From an uncultured Pseudomonadota bacterium (lineage in GTDB: Bacteria; Myxococcota_A; UBA796; CAJQPC01): a stretch of 8,656 bases of DNA. A program made the position numbers and the translations under genes. The stretch lies in the NCBI GenBank assembly GCA_937915955.1, contig CALGIB010000668.1, positions 1 to 8,656 on the forward strand, given 5' to 3'. A model generated the notes under the pieces. That model worked only from the letters and a program-made list of their open reading frames with translations, was not told where the DNA came from and made no database searches. This document shows, one piece after another, positions 1-8,109 of this stretch. Positions within the stretch are counted from its first letter, which is position 1. Each line of letters starts with the position of its first letter.

Positions 1-366
1 GAGGGCAGCGAGGACACCGAGCTGCGCGCCCTCTTCGCCCGCCTGGCGGCGATGGAGGAGGAGCACCTGCAGGTCCTCTCGCGCCGCTACCACGTCGAGG
101 TGCCCGAGATGGACCTGCCCGGACCCGCCCAGCTGGCGATCTACGCCGGCGTCGAGCTGCCCACCAACAGCGAGGGCCTGCTGTTGTTGGCGCTCAGCCT
201 CGAGCGCAGGGCCCGGGACTTCTTCGCTGAGCAGGCTCGGAGCCTCGAGGCCGGCAGCTCGGAGTGGAAGCTCTACCGGGAGCTCGAGGCCGAGGAGTAC
301 GAGCACGTCGCCGTGATCGAGACCGAGCTGGAGCGCTCGCGGCAGGGACGCAGCGGCCTGCTCTAG
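1..366 (+). CDS. Ferritin-like / rubrerythrin-type diiron protein, 3' part only
   Basis: The reading frame is open from the first base, so the gene starts left of the window; 121 C-terminal residues are visible. They look like three helices of a ferritin-like four-helix bundle. The first (about residues 4-30) carries ExxH (E19, H22), the next (about 58-83) carries E68 in Leu-Glu-Arg-Arg, and the last (about 88-114) carries a second ExxH (E99, H102). Paired ExxH motifs plus a lone Glu are the diiron ligands of rubrerythrin-like proteins, which reduce peroxide or handle iron in the cytoplasm. No rubredoxin-type CxxC motif is visible, but one could lie upstream, as could a fused domain such as rhodanese. 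The gene ends 21 bases before the stop of the convergent zinc-ribbon gene, and no clear terminator lies between them. The fold call is fairly firm; the exact activity is not known. Confidence 0.7.
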   Translation, partial: EGSEDTELRALFARLAAMEEEHLQVLSRRYHVEVPEMDLPGPAQLAIYAGVELPTNSEGLLLLALSLERRARDFFAEQARSLEAGSSEWKLYRELEAEEYEHVAVIETELERSRQGRSGLL

Positions 367-387
367 CCGCGTTTGGCCCGGGTACCC

Positions 388-720
388 CTACAGCGTAGCG
401 ATCATCGCCACCAGCAGCACCCCGCCGAGCAGCAGCGCGACGCTCAGCGCCGCCAGGCCCAGGTCCCGCCAGCGGTGGTCGGCCTGCACCTCCACCTCGC
501 AGCCCTGCGGCAGCAGGCTGACCTGGCAGTCCGGGCAGTCGTAGCCGAACTCGTACAGCGCCAGGCAGCGCGGGCACTGCAGCGCCTCGACGGGACCGTG
601 GTCGGGCTCGCGCCCCTCGTACCGGGTCTGCGCGCGCTCCCGCGCCTCGTCCACGCGAACCCGGGCCTGCCGCATCTGGCGGGCCAGCGCCATTCCGATC
701 TCGGGGCTGATGTAGCCCAT
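388..720 (-). CDS. Small zinc-ribbon protein with C-terminal membrane helix
   Basis: This 110-residue protein has three visible parts. Residues about 8-35 form a charged, Arg-rich helix. A zinc ribbon follows with CPRC (C49, C52) and CPDC (C62, C65), spaced as in small metal-binding knuckles. Residues about 86-108 are a Leu/Val/Ala-rich transmembrane helix at the extreme C-terminus, suggesting a tail-anchored inner-membrane protein with the ribbon in the cytoplasm. The ATG at 720 is chosen because AGGAGGT sits five bases upstream of it; the frame stays open further upstream but would overlap the divergent gene's leader. I do not recognise a named family. A role in regulation or protein-protein contact is possible but unproven. 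It is convergent with the ferritin-like gene and divergent from the GH36 lipoprotein gene. Confidence 0.72.
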   Translation of the reverse strand: MGYISPEIGMALARQMRQARVRVDEARERAQTRYEGREPDHGPVEALQCPRCLALYEFGYDCPDCQVSLLPQGCEVEVQADHRWRDLGLAALSVALLLGGVLLVAMIATL

Positions 721-725
721 GGGGG

Positions 726-732
726 ACCTCCT
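726..732 (-). promoter_or_regulatory. Ribosome binding site of the zinc-ribbon gene
   Basis: On the minus strand the sequence reads AGGAGGT, followed by five bases and then ATG at 720. It is the strongest Shine-Dalgarno match in the window and fixes the start of the small zinc-ribbon gene. It lies in the 55-base divergent spacer shared with the GH36 lipoprotein gene. Confidence 0.8.
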
Positions 733-775
733 ACCTGAATACGCCCAGGGCACACGCCCGATTACGGTGAATCGC

Positions 776-3289
776 ATGCTGCTGGTCCTGCTCTCCTGCG
801 CGCCCGAGCCCGCCTCGCCGTGGCCCGTGACCCTGGACGCTGGAGGGGTCCAGCTGGCCTTGAACGAGGACGGCACGCTGTCCATGCGGGGGCCCGAGGC
901 CCCCCTCCTCGAGGGAGCCTACGCCGAGGTCCTGCTCGACGGGCTGGGAGAGGCGGGCCGAGCGGTCCGGACCAGCGACGCGCGCGCCCGGAGCTTCAGG
1001 CGGTCCCAGCGCGAGGACGCCCACGGCTCGGCCGAGGTGCTGGAGCTCCTGGTCGCCGGAGGCCCCGACGAGCCTGCCCTCTGCTGGACCTTCGCGGCCT
1101 ACGAGCGGGGCCCGCTCCTGGTCGATCTGAGCCTGACCAACCCCGGCGAGCGGACCCTGGAGGTCCACAAGATCAGCACTCTGCGCGTCGACGAGCAGGG
1201 CGGCCTCTGGCTGGGACAGGACCCGGCGCGGCACCGCGTCCTCGAGAATGGCAGCTTCACGGTCTTCGACTTCCTCGTCGAGGTGAAGCCCGGGGACGTG
1301 CCCGACGAGGGCTGGGGCGTGCTCGCGCCGGGCAGCTTCGAGGGCCACTCGGTCAGCAACTGGAGCCACGCGCTGGTCGATCTGGACTCCGAGTCCGCCT
1401 GGGTCGCCGGCGGCGTGAGCTTCGGCTCGAGCATGCCCGTGATGGAGCTGTCCTACGAGCCGGCGCTCAGCCGCGAGTCCGAGGGCCGCCAGGGCTTCAC
1501 GTTCCTCTCGGCCACGGGGGCCTACCTGCCCGCGGGCAAGGCGCTGCACCCGGGAGAGTCCTTCTCCAGCGAGCGCCTCTTCCTCGAGCCCGCCTCGGCC
1601 GACCCCCTGCTGGGGCTGGAGCGCTACGCGCAGGCCGTCGCCGACGAGAACGGGCTGGTGCCCTGGCACCGTCGCGAGGCCGGTCGGGCCATCCCCAACG
1701 GCTGGAACAGCTGGTCCGGCAGCGGCAGCAGCGGTGGCTACGGGACCGACATCGACCAGGCGCTGATCCTCGAGAACCTGGACGTCGTGGCGACCTACCT
1801 GCGGGACTTCGGCTTCGACTGGTTTCAGATCGACGACGGCTACGAGGTGGCCGTCGGGGACTGGCAGTGGGATGAAGAGCGCTTCCCTGAGGGGCCCGCG
1901 TGGCTGACGGAGCAGATTCGGGAGAGTGGCCTGATTCCAGGTATCTGGATGTCACCCTTCACGTTGAACCCGAACAGCGCGACGGCCCTGGAGCACCCGG
2001 AGTGGTTGGCCCAGAAGACCCCCATCGGTCGGGTCGCCGGCGGCAGCGACGCCATCCTGGACCTGACCCACCCCGAGGTGCAGGGCTGGCTGACCGAGCG
2101 CACGCGCGAACTCCACGAGGACTGGGGCTTCGACTGGATGAAGCTGGACTTTGGCTACTACGCGCTGTTCGGCCAGGACCTCTACGACGACGAGGCCACC
2201 CGCGAGGAGGCCTGGACCGCCGGCATGGCCGCGGTGCGCGAGGGCCTGGGCGCGGACACCTTCCTGCTGCACGTGGGGCCCAACGGCCTGAACTGGCCGG
2301 TCGCGGACTCGGGCCGCACCACCCTGGACAACATGCCGATCTGGGACTGGGACCCCGCGCTGGATCTGGACGACCGCATGGACCAGCAGGGCCTCAAGCC
2401 CACGATGCGCTCGGCGGGTCGCCGCTGGTTCGTGCAGGACCGCGTCTGGATCAACCACCCCGACCTGATCTTCTTCCGCAGCAACCCCCGCGACGAGACC
2501 TGGCCGCGCCTGAGCTTCGAGGAGGCCCGGGTCTTCTGCAGCTTTGTGGGGCTCTCGGGCGGCATCGTGAAGCTGGGCGACCGCCTGGTCGACCTCGAGC
2601 CGCAGCACCTGGACACCATCCGCCGGCTGGTGCCCAGCCACCCCACGGCGGCGCGGCCGCTGGACGTCTTCGAGCGCGAGTTCCCCGAGGTCTGGCGCGT
2701 GGACCTGGAGACGCCGCAGGACGGCCTGGACGAGAGCTGGACGCTGTTCGGGCTCTTCGACCTGGGCCTGAACGTCGACACGACGACCGAGCCCTACACG
2801 GTGATCGAGGACGACCTGGCCTCGACGGTGCACGTGCTGGATCTGGGCGAGCAGGGCCTCGAGGGCCCTCTGCTGGCCTACGAGTTCTGGACCCAGGAGT
2901 TCCTCGGCGTGGTCGCCGACCGCTTGGAGGTCGAGGTGCCCAGCCACGACAGCCGGGTCGTCGCCCTGCGTCCCGTCCAGGCTGTGCCGCAGCTCCTGGG
3001 CTGGAACCGCCAGATCAGCATGGGCGGCACGCTGGTCCAGGGGAGCACCTGGGCGCAGGGAGAGCTGCGGGTCCTGGCCGAGCTGGCCGGGGGCAGCGAG
3101 GACCTGCCCTTTGCCTACGAGGTCGCCGTCTACGTGCCCGAGGGCTTCACCCTCGTGGGCGCCAGCGTCGACACCGAGCTCGGCGTGGTGAGCCAGGAGT
3201 GGGCCGACGAGGGCGAGGTCGCGCGGCTGTCCTTCGAGCTGGAGCCGGACGCGCGCGGGGTGGGCGAGCTGGTCTTCCGCTTCGAGTGA
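776..3289 (+). CDS. GH36/melibiase-type glycoside hydrolase, putative lipoprotein alpha-galactosidase
   Basis: This 837-residue protein probably hydrolyses alpha-galactosides or related glycans at the cell surface. Residues 1-8 (MLLVLLSC) look like a very short lipoprotein signal with LLSC as lipobox, which would make C8 the lipidated residue. The next roughly 290 residues are a beta-rich N-terminal domain as in GH36. The TIM barrel follows, with NGWNSW (308-313), FQIDDGY (350-356), WMSPF (391-395) and WMKLDFGY (454-461). D458 matches the family nucleophile in the K-x-D motif. RVWINHPDLIFFR (556-568) corresponds to the strand with the acid/base region, D563 being a candidate. A beta-rich C-terminal region (about 640-837) completes it. 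ATG at 776 is preferred, but GTG at 767 would add Asn-Arg and give a more usual charged signal start. ATG at 719 overlaps the divergent gene and puts charged residues before the signal. No good ribosome binding site is seen. Substrate is inferred from fold only. Confidence 0.82.
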   Translation: MLLVLLSCAPEPASPWPVTLDAGGVQLALNEDGTLSMRGPEAPLLEGAYAEVLLDGLGEAGRAVRTSDARARSFRRSQREDAHGSAEVLELLVAGGPDEPALCWTFAAYERGPLLVDLSLTNPGERTLEVHKISTLRVDEQGGLWLGQDPARHRVLENGSFTVFDFLVEVKPGDVPDEGWGVLAPGSFEGHSVSNWSHALVDLDSESAWVAGGVSFGSSMPVMELSYEPALSRESEGRQGFTFLSATGAYLPAGKALHPGESFSSERLFLEPASADPLLGLERYAQAVADENGLVPWHRREAGRAIPNGWNSWSGSGSSGGYGTDIDQALILENLDVVATYLRDFGFDWFQIDDGYEVAVGDWQWDEERFPEGPAWLTEQIRESGLIPGIWMSPFTLNPNSATALEHPEWLAQKTPIGRVAGGSDAILDLTHPEVQGWLTERTRELHEDWGFDWMKLDFGYYALFGQDLYDDEATREEAWTAGMAAVREGLGADTFLLHVGPNGLNWPVADSGRTTLDNMPIWDWDPALDLDDRMDQQGLKPTMRSAGRRWFVQDRVWINHPDLIFFRSNPRDETWPRLSFEEARVFCSFVGLSGGIVKLGDRLVDLEPQHLDTIRRLVPSHPTAARPLDVFEREFPEVWRVDLETPQDGLDESWTLFGLFDLGLNVDTTTEPYTVIEDDLASTVHVLDLGEQGLEGPLLAYEFWTQEFLGVVADRLEVEVPSHDSRVVALRPVQAVPQLLGWNRQISMGGTLVQGSTWAQGELRVLAELAGGSEDLPFAYEVAVYVPEGFTLVGASVDTELGVVSQEWADEGEVARLSFELEPDARGVGELVFRFE

Positions 3290-3334
3290 GGCCCGTCCCG
3301 GCGGCCCTGAGCGCGGCGTGGTTAGACCGACGGC

Positions 3335-4705
3335 ATGCAGCTGCACGCCGCCGTCGAGGTGCACCCCCAGGGTGACGAGCTCCTGCTCTGGCACCGCTGG
3401 ACGGGTCGGTGCGCGCGGGTGCCCCGAGGGCTTCGACCCGGGCACGAGGCGCTGCTGAGGCGCCTGCATATGCTCGAGGCCGCGCCGCTTGGGGAGCTGG
3501 TGCCGGTCCGATCGCGCTGGTCGGTGCTGCTCCCCGACCGCCCGGCGCTCTGGCACGCGCTGCCTCTCCAGCGGGGGCCCGGGGGCTTCCCCTTCGCCGA
3601 GCTGCGCCTGGAGGACTGGCAGCTGGACTTCCTTCGAGGCTGCAACGGGGCGCGACCGCTGGCAGATCTGCTCGAGCCCGAGCGCGCACTGCCGCTGCTG
3701 GAGCTGCTCTGCGGCCGCGGCGTCCAGGCCCTGCGGCTCCAGGACGGGCCGGTTCGGGCCTCGGATCCTGGCCCCTGGACCCTGTCCGCGCCGGTGCGGC
3801 CACCCGAGGCACGGGCCTCGCACCAGCGGGGGGATCGGGGCCAGACCACGCTGGGCCGCTACCACCAGGAGATCCGGGCCGAGGGCCACTTCGATCACCG
3901 CGAGACCACCCTGGCCCACGCCTTCGCTGAGCCCCACCCCGCGCTCGGTGGACGTCGCTACGGTCAAGCGCTGCGCGAGGTGTTGGCGCCCGCTCCGGGC
4001 CAGCGCGTCGTCGAGGTCGGGGCCGGGACCGGCGAGCTGGCCCGGGACTTCCTGGGCCCTGGCCCGCTGGCCTACACCCGGGTGGATCGCTCCCCAGAGC
4101 TCCTGGCCGCGCAGGACCTGGCGGCGCCCGGCAGTCGCGGGCTGCTCGGGGACGCGCTGGCGCTGCCGCTGAGGGACGGGTCCGTCGATCTGCTGCTCGC
4201 CAACGAGGTGCTGGCGGATCTGGAGGCCTCGCCGGAGCTGGGCGACTGGGACCTGCGGGTCGAGCCGGGGCAGGCGCTCTTCAACACGGGCTCGTTTTCG
4301 CTCCTGCGCGAGGCCTGGAGGGTGCTGCGGCCGGGCGGGCGGCTGTGGCTGAGCGAGTTCGGAGGCCTCGACGAGCAGCCGACCGAGACCCGGCAGCTGG
4401 ACCACCCCGAGGTCAGCGTGCACTTCGGTCAGCTGCTGCAGGTGGCTCTGGCGCTGGGGTTTTCGGCCACGGTGCGACCGCTGAGCGAGGTGCTGGGCTT
4501 CGACCTGAGCGCGCGCTGGCTGTCTCGGCCTAGCTGGGAGGCCATGCGCTGCCTGGATCCCTCGCTCCCGGCGCGGGCGTGGACGGCCCGGACGGTGCCG
4601 CGGCCCGAGCGCGTCGAGGGGCTCGTAGATCGCGCGGTGACCCAGGATGGGCCGGGGCCGGTGGTGACGCGCTTCTGGGTGCTGGAGGCGCGCAGGCCGC
4701 GCTGA
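3335..4705 (+). CDS. Class I SAM-dependent methyltransferase with unknown N-terminal half
   Basis: This 456-residue protein probably lies in the cytoplasm, since no signal peptide or membrane helix is visible. Its C-terminal half (about 205-410) is a Rossmann methyltransferase. Motif I is VVEVGAGTGELA (225-236), which binds SAM. D251 in the following VDRS ends the second strand, GD (272-273) is the usual third acidic position, and LRPGG (331-335) precedes strand five. The first roughly 190 residues are not recognised. Around residues 90-130 they read like a small winged-helix or PqqD-like module, with helices and a short wing ending in VQALRL, but that is a guess. The substrate cannot be told; the class covers small molecules, sugars, lipids and proteins. 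The gene starts 45 bases after the GH36 gene and ends 55 bases before the ATG of the next secreted protein, so one transcription unit is plausible. No clear Shine-Dalgarno precedes the ATG. Confidence 0.75.
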   Translation: MQLHAAVEVHPQGDELLLWHRWTGRCARVPRGLRPGHEALLRRLHMLEAAPLGELVPVRSRWSVLLPDRPALWHALPLQRGPGGFPFAELRLEDWQLDFLRGCNGARPLADLLEPERALPLLELLCGRGVQALRLQDGPVRASDPGPWTLSAPVRPPEARASHQRGDRGQTTLGRYHQEIRAEGHFDHRETTLAHAFAEPHPALGGRRYGQALREVLAPAPGQRVVEVGAGTGELARDFLGPGPLAYTRVDRSPELLAAQDLAAPGSRGLLGDALALPLRDGSVDLLLANEVLADLEASPELGDWDLRVEPGQALFNTGSFSLLREAWRVLRPGGRLWLSEFGGLDEQPTETRQLDHPEVSVHFGQLLQVALALGFSATVRPLSEVLGFDLSARWLSRPSWEAMRCLDPSLPARAWTARTVPRPERVEGLVDRAVTQDGPGPVVTRFWVLEARRPR

Positions 4706-4751
4706 CGTGGGCCGGGCCCTCCCTGCCTCGTGCGAGGATCCCGGCCTGCTC

Positions 4752-4755
4752 GGAG
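4752..4755 (+). promoter_or_regulatory. Ribosome binding site selecting ATG 4761
   Basis: GGAG lies five bases before ATG 4761 and supports that start over the upstream in-frame GTG at 4707, which has only a weak CAGG before it. The complication is that ATG 4761 leaves a signal peptide of only about eleven residues. Confidence 0.5.
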
Positions 4756-4760
4756 TCCTG

Positions 4761-6341
4761 ATGCTTCTTCTCGCCCTGACCTCGGCCCGCGCCGAGACCC
4801 ACACCGCCACCTTCGACGTCGCCGACGAGGGCTGGGTCGGGGGCGAGGTGAGCGAGGGGCTGCTGCACCTCGACGACCAGTCCGCGGCCCTGGACCTGGG
4901 CGGGCTGGCCTCCTTCGAGGCCCTCGCGAAGGTCCGGGTGGTCGACGGTGCCCTGTCCGTGACGGTCGGCGAGCAGACCTGGACCGCCGACTACGGGGCC
5001 GGGGGAGCGATCACGCTGGGCGAGGGGCTGCAGGGCTTCCCGCACGGACACCGGGCCTGGCAGACCGAGGCCGATCCCATCCTGACGCCCAAGGATGCCG
5101 ACGCCGGGTACTGGGAGGGCTCGCACACGCTGCACAGCGAGGTGCAGTACGACGAGGCCAGCGCGACCTGGTTCCTGTACTGGACCGGCTCGATGCGCGA
5201 GGGCTACGGCTACCGCCAGATCGGCCTGGCGACCTCACCCGACGGCGAGACCTGGACCCGCTACAGCGGCAACCCGGTGCTCACCATCGACTACGACCTG
5301 AGCAGCGTCGACGGCGTGCACAAGCACATGCCGACGGTGACCGTGGACGAGGCCGGCGCCTGGCACATGTTCTACGCCTGCTACCAGAACGGGATCGGCA
5401 ACCGGATCTGCCACGCGACCAGCCCCGACGGCTACGCGTGGACGACCTACGACGTCGAGGACGGCTACGTCGCCGTCGACCTGGGCGAGCCGGACGAGTT
5501 TGACGGCGCCAGCGCGCGCGAGCCGGACGTGAGCATCGCCGAGGACGGCACCTGGTACCTGTTCTACGCGGGCACCAAGGGCGACGAGCACTACGGTCCT
5601 ACCGGCCTGAGCCGGTCCGAGGACGGCTGGGCCTGGGAGAAGTTGGGCGCGGTGAGCGCGGGCGAGAGCGAGCTGCAGGGCGGCAGCGTGGTCCAGAGCG
5701 AGTGGGGGCTGGAGCAGTGGTACCAGTGTTGGGATGCCATCTGCTTCGCCGAGGCCAGCGCGGACGACTGGACGGACTGGACCCTCTACGGCGAGGACCC
5801 GGTGCTCACCAAGGGCTGGGCCGGCTGGAACGACGGCTACATCCAGGCGCCCACGGTCTGGCGCGCTGGGGACGGCGGCTACCACATGTGGTTCAACGCC
5901 TTCAGCTACTCGAGCACCGGCTACGAGGTGCTCGCGCACGCCTGGACCGAGCCCGAGCCCGGCGCCGAGCTTGAGGTCCACCTGAGCTGGGACGGCGAGA
6001 CCCTGGGCGTGGGCTTCGACGACGGTCCGCCGCTGGAGGTCGCGCTGGCGAGCGCCACGGGCTTTCAGCTCTCGGCTCTGGGGAGCGCCGAGATCGAGGA
6101 GTTCTCGGTCACCTACGAGCCGCTGCCGGTGGACCCCGGAGACAGCGCGGACACTGGCCCCTTCGACAGCGAGCCCCAGGAGTCAGGGCTGGACGAGAGC
6201 GCGCCCGAGGACAGTGAGCCCGCGGACTCTGACGAGGCCCCGATCGCCGAGCCCGAGCCGGGCTGCGGCTGTGCATCGGGAGGAGCGGGCAGCGCGGCGT
6301 TGCTGCTGGGCCTTGTGTTGTTGGTGCGCCGTCGGCGCTGA
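4761..6341 (+). CDS. Secreted five-bladed-propeller glycosidase-like protein with MYXO-CTERM sorting tail
   Basis: This 526-residue protein is probably exported and surface-anchored or released. Residues 1-11 are a short hydrophobic signal ending in Ala-Arg-Ala. Residues about 12-98 are beta-rich and look like the first half of a lectin-type sandwich. Residues about 106-395 form a propeller resembling the GH43/GH32/GH130 fold group. It has recurring S-x-D-G-x-x-W turns at S159, S221 and S286, a degenerate one at S333, and repeated WYLFYAG/WHMFYA-type strands. Residues about 401-454 look like the second half of the sandwich. An acidic Asp/Ser/Glu/Pro linker (about 455-500) follows, then C502-G-C504, a hydrophobic helix (509-522) and four Arg: a MYXO-CTERM signal, cleaved by a myxosortase in characterised systems. 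Catalytic residues could not be assigned, so it may be a hydrolase, a phosphorylase-like enzyme or only a binder. GTG 4707, one base after the previous stop, is an alternative start with a longer signal. Confidence 0.75.
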   Translation: MLLLALTSARAETHTATFDVADEGWVGGEVSEGLLHLDDQSAALDLGGLASFEALAKVRVVDGALSVTVGEQTWTADYGAGGAITLGEGLQGFPHGHRAWQTEADPILTPKDADAGYWEGSHTLHSEVQYDEASATWFLYWTGSMREGYGYRQIGLATSPDGETWTRYSGNPVLTIDYDLSSVDGVHKHMPTVTVDEAGAWHMFYACYQNGIGNRICHATSPDGYAWTTYDVEDGYVAVDLGEPDEFDGASAREPDVSIAEDGTWYLFYAGTKGDEHYGPTGLSRSEDGWAWEKLGAVSAGESELQGGSVVQSEWGLEQWYQCWDAICFAEASADDWTDWTLYGEDPVLTKGWAGWNDGYIQAPTVWRAGDGGYHMWFNAFSYSSTGYEVLAHAWTEPEPGAELEVHLSWDGETLGVGFDDGPPLEVALASATGFQLSALGSAEIEEFSVTYEPLPVDPGDSADTGPFDSEPQESGLDESAPEDSEPADSDEAPIAEPEPGCGCASGGAGSAALLLGLVLLVRRRR

Positions 6342-6345
6342 GCCG

Positions 6346-6367
6346 AGCCGCGAGGTGTCCTCGGGCT
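6346..6367 (+). terminator. Hairpin just after the MYXO-CTERM gene, possible terminator
   Basis: AGCCGCGAGG and CCTCGGGCT pair around a three-base TGT loop, giving nine base pairs with one bulged G. It begins five bases after the stop codon. No T-run follows, so it is not a classic intrinsic terminator. In GC-rich genomes such hairpins may still stop transcription or protect the 3' end, but that is inferred. It separates the host operon from the tRNA gene. Confidence 0.3.
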
Positions 6368-6403
6368 GGCTCCTGGGCGCCGCGGTGATTACCCGAGCGG
6401 CCT

Positions 6404-8037
<1,634 letters not shown>

Positions 8038-8045
8038 GGCGGGGG

Positions 8046-8050
8046 CTCCT
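8046..8050 (-). promoter_or_regulatory. Ribosome binding site of the serine recombinase
   Basis: The minus strand reads AGGAG, eight bases before ATG 8037. It supports that start codon over internal candidates. Confidence 0.65.
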
Positions 8051-8070
8051 GGCGGGGGGACCTACCGGGC

Positions 8071-8099
8071 ATTTGACATAACGACGGCGGGGTGGGCAA
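8071..8099 (-). promoter_or_regulatory. Possible promoter of the serine recombinase
   Basis: On the minus strand TTGCCC (8094-8099) and TCAAAT (8071-8076) are 17 bases apart, each matching four of six bases of the sigma-70 consensus. They lie in the only AT-rich patch of the 72-base gap between the two element genes. The site is in the right place to drive the recombinase by itself, but both boxes are weak. The same patch read on the plus strand contains a perfect TTGACA (8073-8078) that faces away from the recombinase. Confidence 0.25.
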
Positions 8100-8103
8100 C
8101 CCC
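8089..8103 (-). terminator. Short GC hairpin after the partial element gene
   Basis: GGGGT (8089-8093) pairs with ACCCC (8099-8103) around a five-base loop, seven bases beyond the stop of the upstream minus-strand gene. There is no T-run, and it overlaps the possible recombinase promoter. It is a weak candidate for transcription stop or attenuation between the two genes. Confidence 0.2.
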
Positions 8104-8109
8104 CAGGAG

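Noticed and set aside
367..387. Terminator between the convergent ferritin-like and zinc-ribbon genes
   Set aside because: The 21-base spacer has only a short CCCGGG palindrome and no stem long enough, and no T-run.
719..775. Start of the GH36 gene at ATG 719
   Set aside because: It would put charged residues before the signal peptide and overlap the first bases of the divergent zinc-ribbon gene; no ribosome binding site precedes it.
721..885. Longer N-terminus for the zinc-ribbon protein up to 885
   Set aside because: The strong AGGAGGT directly before ATG 720 fixes the start; the upstream part overlaps the start of the divergent gene.
1952..4810. Minus-strand open frame of 952 residues
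   Set aside because: It lies antisense to the GH36, methyltransferase and propeller genes, has low-complexity Arg/Gln/Gly/Leu/Ala composition and no domain. It is the usual shadow frame of GC-rich coding DNA.
8071..8082. Plus-strand TTGACA as a promoter reading rightward
   Set aside because: No fitting -10 box lies 16-18 bases downstream, and no plus-strand gene follows in the window.
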